Below, piece after piece: positions 51,831 to 60,059 of a DNA stretch of 64,000 nt. Position numbers and translations under genes: made by a program. Below the pieces are notes generated by a model. It had not been told where the DNA came from and searched no databases. It saw nothing but the letters and a program-made list of their open reading frames with translations. The stretch comes from Afipia sp. Its GTDB lineage: Bacteria; Pseudomonadota; Alphaproteobacteria; Rhizobiales; Xanthobacteraceae. Positions within the stretch are counted from its first letter, which is position 1. Each line of letters opens with the position of its first letter. The DNA lies in assembly GCA_017308595.1 (NCBI GenBank), contig JAFKER010000007.1:393227-457226 (forward strand). The letters run 5' to 3'.

Positions 51831-52376
51831 CTAATTCCCGGAACGGGCTTTATCGAGCAGCGAAGGCTGCTGCATGACTTCCGCTCGGCCGCCATTGCGG
51901 CGTTCGACGCCGATATAGGCGGCATTGATATTGCGGCGGCGATCCGGTCCGAAATAATTCTTCGTCTTGATGAAGGGCCGTGGATTGGCCACGACGTTGA
52001 GAATGCGCTGATAAAGTCCCTTGGCGGAAATCGGCTTGGCGAGGAATTCCGTGACACCTGCATCGCGCGCCACCATAACGCGGCGCTTTTCCGAATGGCC
52101 GGTGAGCATGATGATCGGCGCGTAGGGATTACCCACACCTTCAGGCTGCCGGATCATCTGCGCCAGTTCGAGTCCGTCGAAAATCGGCATCGCCCAGTCG
52201 GTGATGACGATGTCGGGCACGTAATGCGAATACATCTCGAGGGCGGTCGCGCCGTCTTCCGCCTCATAGACTTCGCGTGCGCCGAACGAATGCAGCAGCG
52301 TGCGCAGAATGCGCCGCATGTGCGCATTGTCGTCGCACACCAGAAACCGCAGCTTGTTGAAGTCGATGATGACCAT
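51831..52376 (-). CDS. CheY-like response regulator with extra C-terminal tail
   Basis: From Met 52376 the product is 181 residues: a receiver domain (residues 9-125) with Asp15-Asp16, the phosphorylated Asp60 (DIVITDWAMPIF), Thr in LTGHS and Lys in AKPIS, then a 55-residue tail with a basic stretch (KNYFGPDRRRNINAAYIGVERR) and no DNA-binding domain. It is cotranscribed with the Hpt gene just downstream. It likely works through protein contacts. A near-consensus CtrA box lies 66 bases upstream. Confidence 0.9.
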   Translation of the reverse strand: MVIIDFNKLRFLVCDDNAHMRRILRTLLHSFGAREVYEAEDGATALEMYSHYVPDIVITDWAMPIFDGLELAQMIRQPEGVGNPYAPIIMLTGHSEKRRVMVARDAGVTEFLAKPISAKGLYQRILNVVANPRPFIKTKNYFGPDRRRNINAAYIGVERRNGGRAEVMQQPSLLDKARSGN

Positions 52377-52441
52377 GCGCAGCTCGAAATGGCGCACCCG
52401 GACAACAGGGTACACCTCGCATTAACTATATGCCGGCGCCG

Positions 52442-52457
52442 TTAACGAAGGGTTATC
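52442..52457. promoter_or_regulatory. Near-consensus CtrA box upstream of the response regulator
   Basis: TTAA-CGAAGGG-TTATC, one base from TTAA-N7-TTAAC, about 66 bases before the response regulator ATG on the other strand. Confidence 0.3.
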
Positions 52458-52498
52458 CAAGCCGGGCTGAAACGGTATCCCCGGAAGGCAGCATCTCG

Positions 52499-52549
52499 CG
52501 GGCATGATCTGGTTCGAAAACCGGTGCCCACTTTTCGGGATCGTGCCTT
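52499..52549. repeat. Rhizobial-type short inverted repeat
   Basis: GGCATGATCTGGTTCGAAAA with ACTTTTCGGGATCGTGCC, an inverted pair around CCGGTGCCC. Recognisable as one of the widespread short palindromes of Bradyrhizobium-like genomes; this is the only full copy here. It abuts the nadK stop. Confidence 0.6.
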
Positions 52550-53339
52550 AGAACCCGAACTGCTCGCTGAGAATCCGCTCTTCCAGGCTGTGGCCGGGGT
52601 CGAACAGCATACGGATCGAGATGGTCTTGTCCGCGATGATCTCGACCCGTTGTACGTCGCGTGCTTCGTCGTGGTCGGCGACGGCGGCGACCGGGCGCTT
52701 GCCGGATTCGAGGACCTCGAACACCACAAAGGCGGTGTTCGGCAGCAGCGCGCCTCGCCAGCGGCGCGGGCGGAACGGGCTGATCGGGGTCAGCGCCAGC
52801 AGCGCGGCGTTGATCGGCAGGATCGGGCCTTGGGCCGACAGATTGTAGGCCGTCGAACCGGCGGGGGTTGCCACCATGATCCCGTCCGAAATCAGCTCGG
52901 CCATACGCTCATGTTCATCGACGAGGATGCGCAGCCGCGCGGCCTGATGAGTTTGCCGGAACAGCGAGACTTCATTGATGGCGTGGTGGATGTGCACCTT
53001 GCCGTGAATATCGGTGGCGCGCATCAGCAGCGGATTGATGACGGTGAGCTTTGCCGCGTCCAGCCTGTCGATCAGCGCATGCTGGCTGAATTCGTTCATC
53101 AGGAAGCCGACCGTGCCGCGATGCATACCGTAGATCGGGATACCCGAGCGCATGTGCCGGTGCAGCGTCTGCAGCATCAAGCCGTCGCCGCCGAGCGCCA
53201 CCACGACATCGGCGGTGTCGGACGGATGGTTGCCATGGGCCGCAGTGAGCTCCGCGAGGGCCTGCTGGGCCTCCGCGCTCGGACCCGCCACGAAGGCGAT
53301 CCGCTCGTATTTTCTCGCGTGTTTCTCTGGCGTCGTCAT
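52548..53339 (-). CDS. nadK: NAD kinase
   Basis: Makes NADP from NAD and ATP. The 263-residue protein from Met 53339 (GAGGG upstream) has GGDG at 50-53, the catalytic NE/D helix block around [11 protein letters not shown] and the C-terminal [20 protein letters not shown] binding block. Upstream starts to 53426 are not supported. It lies between the repeat at 52499 and the palindromes near 53430-53493. Confidence 0.93.
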   Translation of the reverse strand: MTTPEKHARKYERIAFVAGPSAEAQQALAELTAAHGNHPSDTADVVVALGGDGLMLQTLHRHMRSGIPIYGMHRGTVGFLMNEFSQHALIDRLDAAKLTVINPLLMRATDIHGKVHIHHAINEVSLFRQTHQAARLRILVDEHERMAELISDGIMVATPAGSTAYNLSAQGPILPINAALLALTPISPFRPRRWRGALLPNTAFVVFEVLESGKRPVAAVADHDEARDVQRVEIIADKTISIRMLFDPGHSLEERILSEQFGF

Positions 53340-53428
53340 GGCAGCCCTCAAGACGCCAGCAGACTGGCGCGGGCTTCGTCTATACGAGGTTTCCGGGGCT
53401 TGTCGAGGCGCGAGGGGACCATGCAAAA

Positions 53429-53464
53429 CAGCCCCGCGCGGCTGATTGACACTGCGCGGGGCTG
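53429..53464 (-). terminator. Terminator after the TPR gene
   Basis: Stem CAGCCCCGCG / CGCGGGGCTG with a 16-base loop; on the minus strand it is followed by TTTTGC. It lies just beyond the stop of the TPR gene at 53502. Confidence 0.7.
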
Positions 53465-53470
53465 GATTGG

Positions 53471-53493
53471 CGGTTAACCGGGCCGGTTAACCG
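53471..53493. promoter_or_regulatory. Paired decamer palindromes CGGTTAACCG
   Basis: Two perfect 10-bp palindromes CGGTTAACCG separated by GGC, itself giving a 23-bp inverted repeat. They sit between the TPR stop and its terminator, which is not a usual operator position. Confidence 0.45.
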
Positions 53494-53501
53494 TGTCCTG
53501 C

Positions 53502-54050
53502 TCAGTACGACGTGCGGCCGGTGGTGAGGGCGGAGGCGAGCGACTGATATTCGCTGCTGCCACGGCCTGCCAGTTCTTCGATCTTCGCGAGGTGATGCTT
53601 TGCCTGTTCGCGATTGCCCTGTTCGACCTGCCACAACCCGTAATACTGCCAGGTCCGGACGTGGTTGGGGTCCGCCTTCAGCGCACGTTCGTACCAGACG
53701 CTGGCGAGCTGGTAATTGCCGAGCTTGCGATAGGAATAGCCGATCAGATTCGCGACGTCGGCGCGGTCGTCCTGACCGAGCGCCTTGAGTTGGTCGATCG
53801 CCGCCGCATACTCGCCGCGCTCGTAAATCGTTGCATAGGCCGCGCGATACCCCTGCAGGAAGGCCGGGCTGTCGATCGACGATTTCTTCTCGTCCTTCTT
53901 CTTGTCCTTCGGCTGCGACTTGGTGTCGGAGGCCGGAGGTGGCGGAGGCGAGGGGGTGTCCGAAGGGGCGGCCTGAACGATGGAAGGCGCCGCGACGCAA
54001 GCCGAAACAAGAAGCGCCAGCGAAATCTGTCTCAGGGTCAAGTTGCTCAT
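53502..54050 (-). CDS. Secreted TPR-domain protein
   Basis: The 182-residue product from Met 54050 (GGAGGCTTTAAA upstream) has a signal peptide (cleavage about VQA-AP, residue 27), a short Pro-rich and Lys/Asp-rich linker (PPPPPASDTKSQPKDKKKDE) and then tetratricopeptide repeats in the remaining 120 residues (YRAAYATIYERGEYAAAID, ASVWYERALKADPNHVRTW). It would serve as a periplasmic protein-binding scaffold; its partners are unknown. Confidence 0.82.
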   Translation of the reverse strand: MSNLTLRQISLALLVSACVAAPSIVQAAPSDTPSPPPPPASDTKSQPKDKKKDEKKSSIDSPAFLQGYRAAYATIYERGEYAAAIDQLKALGQDDRADVANLIGYSYRKLGNYQLASVWYERALKADPNHVRTWQYYGLWQVEQGNREQAKHHLAKIEELAGRGSSEYQSLASALTTGRTSY

Positions 54051-54325
54051 TTTAAAGCCTCCGATGATCCGGATCAGCGATCCTATCTTGTCTGTACGCA
54101 TTGAACACCCGGAGGGTTCAAACATTCCCCCGGTCGTGTGTCATAATTCCGGTGGTTTCCGCCCGGCGGCCGGCCAGTTGGATGACAAAACTGTCATTCA
54201 GATGAACGAAGACCATTGGCGCGCTTCAGACTGAGTTCAGCGCGGCGAATCTACTGTGACTGTGACGATCGGCAAACCGGCCATCCGACCGGCCAACGCC
54301 CGATCGCAGGAAACAGGAGAGACCC

Positions 54326-54589
54326 ATGCTGAAGATCGTTTCTGCCGCCCTTATCGCCGGTTCGATGATCGCTGCGCCCGCCATGGCCGCCACCGTCATG
54401 AAGACCGAAGCGGCTCCGGCCACGAAGTCCGAAACCATCAAGCCGTCGGTCGCGAACGCCAACGCGAAAGTGACCCCGAAGAAGATCAAGCATCACAAGG
54501 CGCACAAGAAGACCAGCAGCGTTGTGAGCAAGAAGCACATCTCGTCTGCGGCGCCGGTGAAGCACGTCGTCGCCAAGAAGAAGGTCTGA
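54326..54589 (+). CDS. Small secreted Lys/His-rich protein
   Basis: The 87-residue product has a signal peptide (cleavage about AMA-AT, residue 21) and a mature part with KKIKHHKAHKKTSS and SKKHISS, rich in Lys, Thr, Ser and Ala. Highly basic and probably disordered, it may bind phosphate, heparin-like sugars or metals; there is no recognised family. ATG has AGGAGAGACCC just upstream. It stands alone, ahead of a bidirectional terminator. Confidence 0.65.
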   Translation: MLKIVSAALIAGSMIAAPAMAATVMKTEAAPATKSETIKPSVANANAKVTPKKIKHHKAHKKTSSVVSKKHISSAAPVKHVVAKKKV

Positions 54590-54661
54590 TCCTTCGGACA
54601 GCTATTTCCGTGGCTGCTATTGCATAGCCCCCGCATCGAAGCGGTTCATGGAAAGAAGAAC

Positions 54662-54693
54662 GGCCTGCACTCATCGCGAGATGAATGCAGGCC
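54662..54693. terminator. Bidirectional terminator
   Basis: Stem GGCCTGCA / TGCAGGCC with an inner CTCATC / GATGAA continuation and GCGA loop, between the small basic protein gene and the btuB gene; each gene ends facing it. Confidence 0.75.
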
Positions 54694-54720
54694 GGGCTGT
54701 TTGTATGTGATGTATCGAGA

Positions 54721-56949
54721 TCAGAACGTCATGCCGGCCTTCACGAGGAACATGCGGCCGGGCAGCGGATAGATCGCGTAGGACCCCGGCGTGAATGCGC
54801 TCGCAACGCCGTAGTCGTAATACCGCGCGTCAAGCAGGTTGATCACAGCGGCAGACCAGAAGAAGCGGTCGATCTCGCCGCTCAGTTTCATGTCGATGGT
54901 TGCGTTGGCTCCGATCACGCTCTGAGTGTTGGCCTGATCGTTATCGAGACGGCGGCTGCTCCAGAACCGGGCGCTTGCGTCCAGCACGGCGTATTTCTGC
55001 CAGATATTCCAGGTGAATCCTGCGCTTCCCGAAAGCCGGGAGACCAGCGGGACATCCTTGCCGGTGTACCGACCTTCCTCGAAAACGGCGCGCGTATAGG
55101 CGAAGCCGCCCCGAAGCCTGAAGGCTTCGTTGATACGCAATGATGCTTGCGTCTCCGAACCGTAACGGTGTGTCGGATCGAGATTATAATTGTAGAAGGC
55201 GGCCGGATTGAAGTGAATCTCGTTCTTCAGGTGCATGTCGTAGAAGCTGGTCTGGATGTCCAGCGGGCCGCCATGAATCTTGATGCCGCCTTCGACGTCG
55301 TAGGACGTTTGCGTCTTCAACTCGAAATTCTGCGGAATCGGCGCGTAGGGAAATGTGCTTTCATACGCTGGGCCGGTGACAACGCGCTCGTCCACGTTGG
55401 GTGTGCGGAATGCGCGCGCCGCACGGGCGAAAACGGCGAAATTCTCGTTGAACCGATGCTCGAAACCGACATGCAGGGCGTGATTGGTTTCATTCTTGTC
55501 GAGCGGGGTCGCCTGCGCGGCGAGGCTGCCTGCGGGGGCAGTCGGGTCATACTGATCGCGCGCCTTGAGGCTCAGAGACTGAAGCCGCCCGCCGTAGGAA
55601 AAATCGGTGCTCGGCAACAGCCCAAGCGTCTGCTGCCAGTAACCCGCGATCGTCTGTTGCGAGAGGTTGTAGACGTGGTTGGGAGGATCGGAGATCGTGT
55701 ATTGCCGGTTCGAGCTGTAGCGTGAATCGTAATAGTCGATGCCGGTCAGGATGTTCGATGTGATGCTGCCGAACACGTTCTTCATGCTCAGCCGCGGCGT
55801 GATCGACCATGTGGTCAAATCGGCATCCACGTAAGAGTAGGGGTAGCGATCCCCGGGAAATGAAAGCGCATAGGCCGGGTCGCCGAAGAACCCCGCTTGC
55901 TGCTTCTTGTTGCGAACGCCGCCGTCGACGATCAACTCCGCTCCGGCCCACAATGATTTTGTGAAGCCGGCAGTGACGTTGATTCCCTGCTTCTTTCCGT
56001 AGTCGTTCGGCGTCGATGACGCACGCCAGTCCCCCGCGATCTGGTTGACTGGGGGCGGCGGCGGGAAAGTTTGATCCTTCTGATACTGATTTGCCAGCGT
56101 GCCCGGCAAGCCGAGGCGCTGATTGTCGCCGGACAGATTCAGGAATGCTGTGAATTCAGGCGTTGTATATCGAATCTCACCGATGCCGTTTTGCTGGTCC
56201 AGCTTGTTATTGACGCGATAGCCGTCGGAATGAATGGCGTTGAAGAAGACGGACGATGACCAGGGACCGTGATTGGTGCGGAAAGAAATGTTGCCTTCAC
56301 GCTGCCCATACGATCCCACGCCGCCTTCGACGCGGCCCGCATAGGGCTTTCCGAGTCCCACACCGGTCTTGGTGACGATATTGATCACACCACCCACGGC
56401 GTTGTCGCCATAGAGCACCGCGCCGGAGTTGCCGCGCGTGATCTCGATGCGTTCGATCGACTGGATTGGAATGGTCGACAGATCGACACCCTGAAGATCG
56501 GATTCGTTGAGCCGCCGTCCGTTGACGAGGAACAGGGTGTTTGACGAAGCGAACGCACCAAAGCCGCGCAAGTCGACAACGCTTCCGCTGCCGTTCACCG
56601 CTCCGTAAAGATTTGTAAGCTGTACGCCCGGTGCTGTGGCGATGATTTCCTGAATGGTCTGGTTAGGTGCTCGCGCAATGTCTTCCGACGTGATGACGGT
56701 CGTCGATGCGCCGACAATGCCAATGCTGTTCGCGGCAGCGCTCGAACCGCTGCCCGCGCTGCCACCGACGCCGGATAACCTTGTTGCGTCGACATTGATC
56801 GAAGGCAATGCGCTGCCTGCGTTCTGCGCCAACGCAGAGCTAACGAGCGCGGTGCCTGCAAGGCACGCTGCTGCGAAAGAGAGTCTGCGCGTCGCCGCCG
56901 AAAAGAGATATCCAGGAGAATAAGTCACGTTGTAGCCCCGCCGATGCAT
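54721..56949 (-). CDS. btuB: TonB-dependent outer-membrane receptor, probably for cobalamin (BtuB)
   Basis: The 742-residue protein has an N-terminal signal (residues 20-41, FAAACLAGTALVSSALA-Q), a plug domain (AGSALPSINVDATRL to about residue 195, including VVDLRGFGAFASSNTLFLVNG) and a beta-barrel ending KAGMTF, with the terminal Phe typical of outer-membrane proteins. The upstream minus-strand cobalamin riboswitch (57130-57345) identifies the cargo as B12 or a related corrinoid. The start may be GTG 56928, which has GGCGGGGCTACAAC before it. No TonB, ABC transporter or cob genes lie nearby. Confidence 0.88.
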   Translation of the reverse strand: MHRRGYNVTYSPGYLFSAATRRLSFAAACLAGTALVSSALAQNAGSALPSINVDATRLSGVGGSAGSGSSAAANSIGIVGASTTVITSEDIARAPNQTIQEIIATAPGVQLTNLYGAVNGSGSVVDLRGFGAFASSNTLFLVNGRRLNESDLQGVDLSTIPIQSIERIEITRGNSGAVLYGDNAVGGVINIVTKTGVGLGKPYAGRVEGGVGSYGQREGNISFRTNHGPWSSSVFFNAIHSDGYRVNNKLDQQNGIGEIRYTTPEFTAFLNLSGDNQRLGLPGTLANQYQKDQTFPPPPPVNQIAGDWRASSTPNDYGKKQGINVTAGFTKSLWAGAELIVDGGVRNKKQQAGFFGDPAYALSFPGDRYPYSYVDADLTTWSITPRLSMKNVFGSITSNILTGIDYYDSRYSSNRQYTISDPPNHVYNLSQQTIAGYWQQTLGLLPSTDFSYGGRLQSLSLKARDQYDPTAPAGSLAAQATPLDKNETNHALHVGFEHRFNENFAVFARAARAFRTPNVDERVVTGPAYESTFPYAPIPQNFELKTQTSYDVEGGIKIHGGPLDIQTSFYDMHLKNEIHFNPAAFYNYNLDPTHRYGSETQASLRINEAFRLRGGFAYTRAVFEEGRYTGKDVPLVSRLSGSAGFTWNIWQKYAVLDASARFWSSRRLDNDQANTQSVIGANATIDMKLSGEIDRFFWSAAVINLLDARYYDYGVASAFTPGSYAIYPLPGRMFLVKAGMTF

Positions 56950-57433
56950 GTGATCGCGGAGGCGCGGTGAAAACGCGCAGACACGACGGCAGGTGGCAGA
57001 TGATTGCCTCCAAACGTTCCGTCCTGACTGAGGAAACAGGCCATCGGCCGAACCTCCGCAACAGTTACGTCACGTCACCGCTGCGGAATGCCGCCCCTTC
57101 GCACGCCCCGTGCGACGGAAGGATGACCGGTACAGGCAGGTCTCCTGGCTCGCGGATCGTCGCCGTTGTCGGCCTTCCCAAGCGTGGCTGATAAAGCCTT
57201 CGCTCAGTGGCATCGTGGACAACGGCTCACCGCTGACAGTTGCGGGGGCAGCTTCGGAATGGCCGTGCAATCTTCGCTATTGACGAAGCCGCGCGGCGGC
57301 ACCGAATTCCCTATTCGCCAGCTTGCGCTGGCACCTGTGCCGTGGTTGCAATCAACCGGCGAGGGGTTGCCTTGTCAATGACACATTGTCGAAGAAACCC
57401 AATGCGATGTCTCTGGTCACGGACTTCATCGGA
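56950..57433. other. 484-base leader and divergent promoter region
   Basis: Between the btuB start and a divergent lipoprotein gene. It is mostly a cobalamin riboswitch (57130-57345, minus strand), with the expression platform and leader from 56950 to 57130. No coding region is seen. Confidence 0.6.
57130..57345 (-). promoter_or_regulatory. Cobalamin riboswitch
   Basis: Read on the minus strand it contains the conserved aptamer elements in order: GGTGCC and GGGAATTCGGTG early, the hallmark AGCTGCCCCCGCAACTGTC, GCCACTG, GGGAAGGC and the closing CAGGAGACCTGCCTG. It lies upstream of btuB on its strand and turns expression off with coenzyme B12, as in other bacteria. Boundaries are estimated from the outer stem. 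Confidence 0.92.
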
Positions 57434-57868
57434 ATGCGTTGCAAATTGGTGACATATGGGCCGCGTGTGGCGGCGGTTCTGCTGGCGCTGGGTGTCGGTG
57501 GCTGCGCGTGGACCGGCGGTAGCGACGGTCTGTCCTACACATCCGATCGCGGCGTCGAAAATCAGACCTATCCGGCGAATTACCGTTCCGAACTGCTCGC
57601 CTTGCTGCGGACATATCTGAACGACCCGACAGGCGTGCGTGAGGCGGGGATTTCAGAGCCCGCACAAAAGGAAGTCGGAGGGCGGCGGCGTTATGTGGTC
57701 TGCGTGCGCTTTAACGCACGCAGCGGGGCCGGGCGATATACCGGTGTGAAGGAGCGTGCCGGCATGTATATCGACGGACGGCTCGACCGCATCATCGAGG
57801 AGACCGAGGATCTTTGTAAGGGTGTGACTTACGCGCCATTTCCAGAAATGGAAAAGCTGACGCGGTAA
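57434..57868 (+). CDS. Putative lipoprotein
   Basis: From ATG 57434 the product is 144 residues with a lipoprotein signal ending LGVGGC (lipobox Cys24). The mature part has no clear domain, with YPANYRSELLALLRTYLND and two conserved cysteines, one in VVCVRFNARSGAGR and one in TEDLCKG that may pair. Starts at 57407 or earlier are possible. It is divergent from btuB, and the TspO gene follows after 19 bases. Confidence 0.75.
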   Translation: MRCKLVTYGPRVAAVLLALGVGGCAWTGGSDGLSYTSDRGVENQTYPANYRSELLALLRTYLNDPTGVREAGISEPAQKEVGGRRRYVVCVRFNARSGAGRYTGVKERAGMYIDGRLDRIIEETEDLCKGVTYAPFPEMEKLTR

Positions 57869-57887
57869 GGTTGCGGAGGGAAAAGCA

Positions 57888-58364
57888 ATGACAGCAAAAT
57901 CGGCCGGCCGCCTGATTCTTTGCCTTTTGCTGTGCCTCGCCGTTGGCGTGGTTGGATCGCTTGCAACCCGGCCCGAGATTCCGGTTTGGTATGCGGCGCT
58001 GGCAAAGCCGTGGTGGACGCCTCCGCCGGTGGTTTTTCCGATCGCGTGGACCTTTCTCTACGTTTTGATGGCTATCAGTCTTTGGCGGCTGTCGGATCGG
58101 ACTCCGCCATCGCCCGCACGCTCATCGGCAATCATCTGGTTCTGGATCCAACTCGTGCTGAATGCCGCTTGGTCACCGGTGTTCTTTGGCTGGCACGGCA
58201 CTCGAACTGCACTGGTCATCATCATCGCGCTTTTGATCGCCATCGCGATGACAATCATGTCGGCATCGCGCGCGGACAAAACAGCCGCGTGGTTGCTCGC
58301 GCCGTATCTGATCTGGGTCGCCTACGCGACCACGCTGAATGCTGGCGTGGTCGCGATGAACTAG
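57888..58364 (+). CDS. tspO: TspO/MBR-family membrane protein
   Basis: A 158-residue, five-helix membrane protein. The family's Trp/Pro-rich block is ALAKPWWTPPPVVFPIAWTF at ~36-55 and the helix LNAAWSPVFFGWHG at ~89-102. TspO proteins bind porphyrins and related ligands and are linked to photo-oxidative or tetrapyrrole signalling in alphaproteobacteria; function here is unproven. GGAGGGAAAAGC precedes the ATG, and the lipoprotein gene lies 19 bases upstream. Confidence 0.9.
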   Translation: MTAKSAGRLILCLLLCLAVGVVGSLATRPEIPVWYAALAKPWWTPPPVVFPIAWTFLYVLMAISLWRLSDRTPPSPARSSAIIWFWIQLVLNAAWSPVFFGWHGTRTALVIIIALLIAIAMTIMSASRADKTAAWLLAPYLIWVAYATTLNAGVVAMN

Positions 58365-58375
58365 CAGATCGCTCC

Positions 58376-59587
58376 CTATGAGAAATGCTGTGCGATCGCT
58401 TTGAAGCCCTGGATCCAGGCGCGGGTGTTCTCGACATCGAGCGGAATCGGTTCCGATGCAACGCGCACGATCACGAGTTCGCTGACGGGATCGATGTAAA
58501 TATACTGTCCGTGAATGCCGATACAGCACAGCGTCCGCCGCTTGCGATCGATCTGGTAGAATTTGCTGCGATAGCTGGCGCCGGGCAGCAGTTCCGCGAA
58601 ATCGCCGCGTGCCCAGGCCTCCGGATCGCCGTTGTCGTTGATATCGTCGATCCACCAGCCCGGGATGACCTGTTTGCCGCTGGCGACGCCGCGCTGGCGA
58701 AGCATTTCACCAAAGCGGGCAAGATCGCGCGGCGCCGCGCAAATGCCGCCGGCGGCGCGCATCGCGCCTTCTCCGTCGAGGGTAATGTAGGCATCGTTTT
58801 CCGCGCCGAGCGGTGTCCAGAGATACTCGCCGAGCAGATCGGAGAGGGCGCGGCCCGCCGCGCGCTCATAAACCCAGCCGAGCATGTCGGTGTTGGTTGA
58901 GACATAATGGAAGGTGTGGCCATGCGCCTTTCCGTCGGGCTTCTGGGTGGCGAGGAATTCACGCAGTTGCATGGCGCTCTGGCCGGGCTGGATCACGTCC
59001 CATCCCACAGCGCGGCGATAGCGCGCAACATCGCCATCGGGATCGACATAGTCCTCGGTGAAGGAGATGCCGACGGACATGTCGAGCAGGTGCCGCACCG
59101 AGCAGCCGCCATAAACCGACGACGAGACTTCAGGCACGTAATCGGTGACCGGACGGTTCGGGTTGAGCAATCCCTTGTCCGCAAGAACGCCGCCGAGCGC
59201 GCCGCAAATCGACTTGCTGACCGAAAAGACGATGTGCGGCGTGAAGGCATCCATGCCACCGGCGTACCACTCGGTTGCGATCCGCCCGCGGTGCAGGACC
59301 ACAAAGCCGTCGGTGTTCGTTGTGCGCAATGCATCGCGAAGTGTGGTCGCGCCCTTGCTGCCCTCGAATGAAACGTCGCCGATTTCTATGAGCGAACTTT
59401 CCAGCGGCGCGGAATGTTTCGACGCCTTGATGTTTGCCGTCGGCACCACGCGCCGGACGTTGTGAAAGCTCCAGCTGCTGTAGGGCTGGGTGCGCCAGTT
59501 GCTGAGCGTCACAAGGTTTTCCCGTGCTGGCGGGAATTCGCTCATCAGGTTTTTTGCAGGACTCTTCGTGGCCGATTTGGCTGACAT
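58376..59587 (-). CDS. Serine hydrolase of the beta-lactamase/penicillin-binding family
   Basis: The 403-residue protein from Met 59587 (GGAGAAGAAACGA upstream) has the SxxK motif SVSK with nucleophile Ser122 and Lys125, and a Tyr-based motif YVSTN in the middle. It resembles class C-like esterases and 6-aminohexanoate-oligomer hydrolases; there is no signal peptide, so it appears cytoplasmic, and the substrate is unknown. The frame is open upstream to 59731 but the extra part is unlike the family. Confidence 0.85.
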   Translation of the reverse strand: MSAKSATKSPAKNLMSEFPPARENLVTLSNWRTQPYSSWSFHNVRRVVPTANIKASKHSAPLESSLIEIGDVSFEGSKGATTLRDALRTTNTDGFVVLHRGRIATEWYAGGMDAFTPHIVFSVSKSICGALGGVLADKGLLNPNRPVTDYVPEVSSSVYGGCSVRHLLDMSVGISFTEDYVDPDGDVARYRRAVGWDVIQPGQSAMQLREFLATQKPDGKAHGHTFHYVSTNTDMLGWVYERAAGRALSDLLGEYLWTPLGAENDAYITLDGEGAMRAAGGICAAPRDLARFGEMLRQRGVASGKQVIPGWWIDDINDNGDPEAWARGDFAELLPGASYRSKFYQIDRKRRTLCCIGIHGQYIYIDPVSELVIVRVASEPIPLDVENTRAWIQGFKAIAQHFS

Positions 59588-59887
59588 TCGTTTCTTCTCC
59601 GGACACCGATTCTGTGAGTTGAATCGTTGATTGTCATTTTGGGCGCAGCCGGGCGGTGGTGATCGCCTTGGCGGGAGACCGCGCTTCATCATTCTGCGCG
59701 TTAATTCTCGCAAGACAACACTGCGCCGCACAACATCAGGCCGGACCGGGAGAGAATCGGACTCGGAACAACCGATCTGACAAGGGGGCGGACAAAAAAC
59801 AATGCGCGAGACTTTTCACGGGTCTCGCGTTCAAATCCGGACATGATGCTAGCGATTCTCAGGCAACCTTTTGAGGAGCCATTGGCC

Positions 59888-59962
59888 GTGAACACGATCC
59901 TGGTTTTCACCCTGGCCGTTGCTGCGACACTTAATGCATGGTGCCTCAGCACATATTTTTGA
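59888..59962 (+). CDS. Possible 24-residue membrane micropeptide
   Basis: GTG 59888 with GAGGAG nine bases upstream opens a 24-residue frame: MNTILVFTLAVAATLNAWCL, then STYF and TGA. It is a single hydrophobic helix. A strong terminator begins 25 bases after the stop, so the transcript looks deliberately built. No homologues could be checked. Confidence 0.4.
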   Translation: MNTILVFTLAVAATLNAWCLSTYF

Positions 59963-59987
59963 GTGATGCGGGGCGCGGAAACGCAAA

Positions 59988-60021
59988 CGGCCGAATCGAA
60001 AACCGATTCGGCCGCGCTTTT
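59988..60021 (+). terminator. Rho-independent terminator
   Basis: Perfect 11-bp stem CGGCCGAATCG / CGATTCGGCCG, loop AAAAC, followed by CGCTTTT. It ends the transcript of the micropeptide gene and faces the PRC-barrel gene. Confidence 0.88.
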
Positions 60022-60059
60022 AAGTTAAGTGCTGTTCAACCGAAGTTGCTTGACGCAGG

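Larger units (their letters stand above)
59588..60059. other. 472-base gap with a possible micropeptide gene
   Basis: Holds the leader of the hydrolase gene, a 24-codon frame at 59888-59962 with its own terminator (59988-60021), and nothing else that I can support. Confidence 0.5.
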
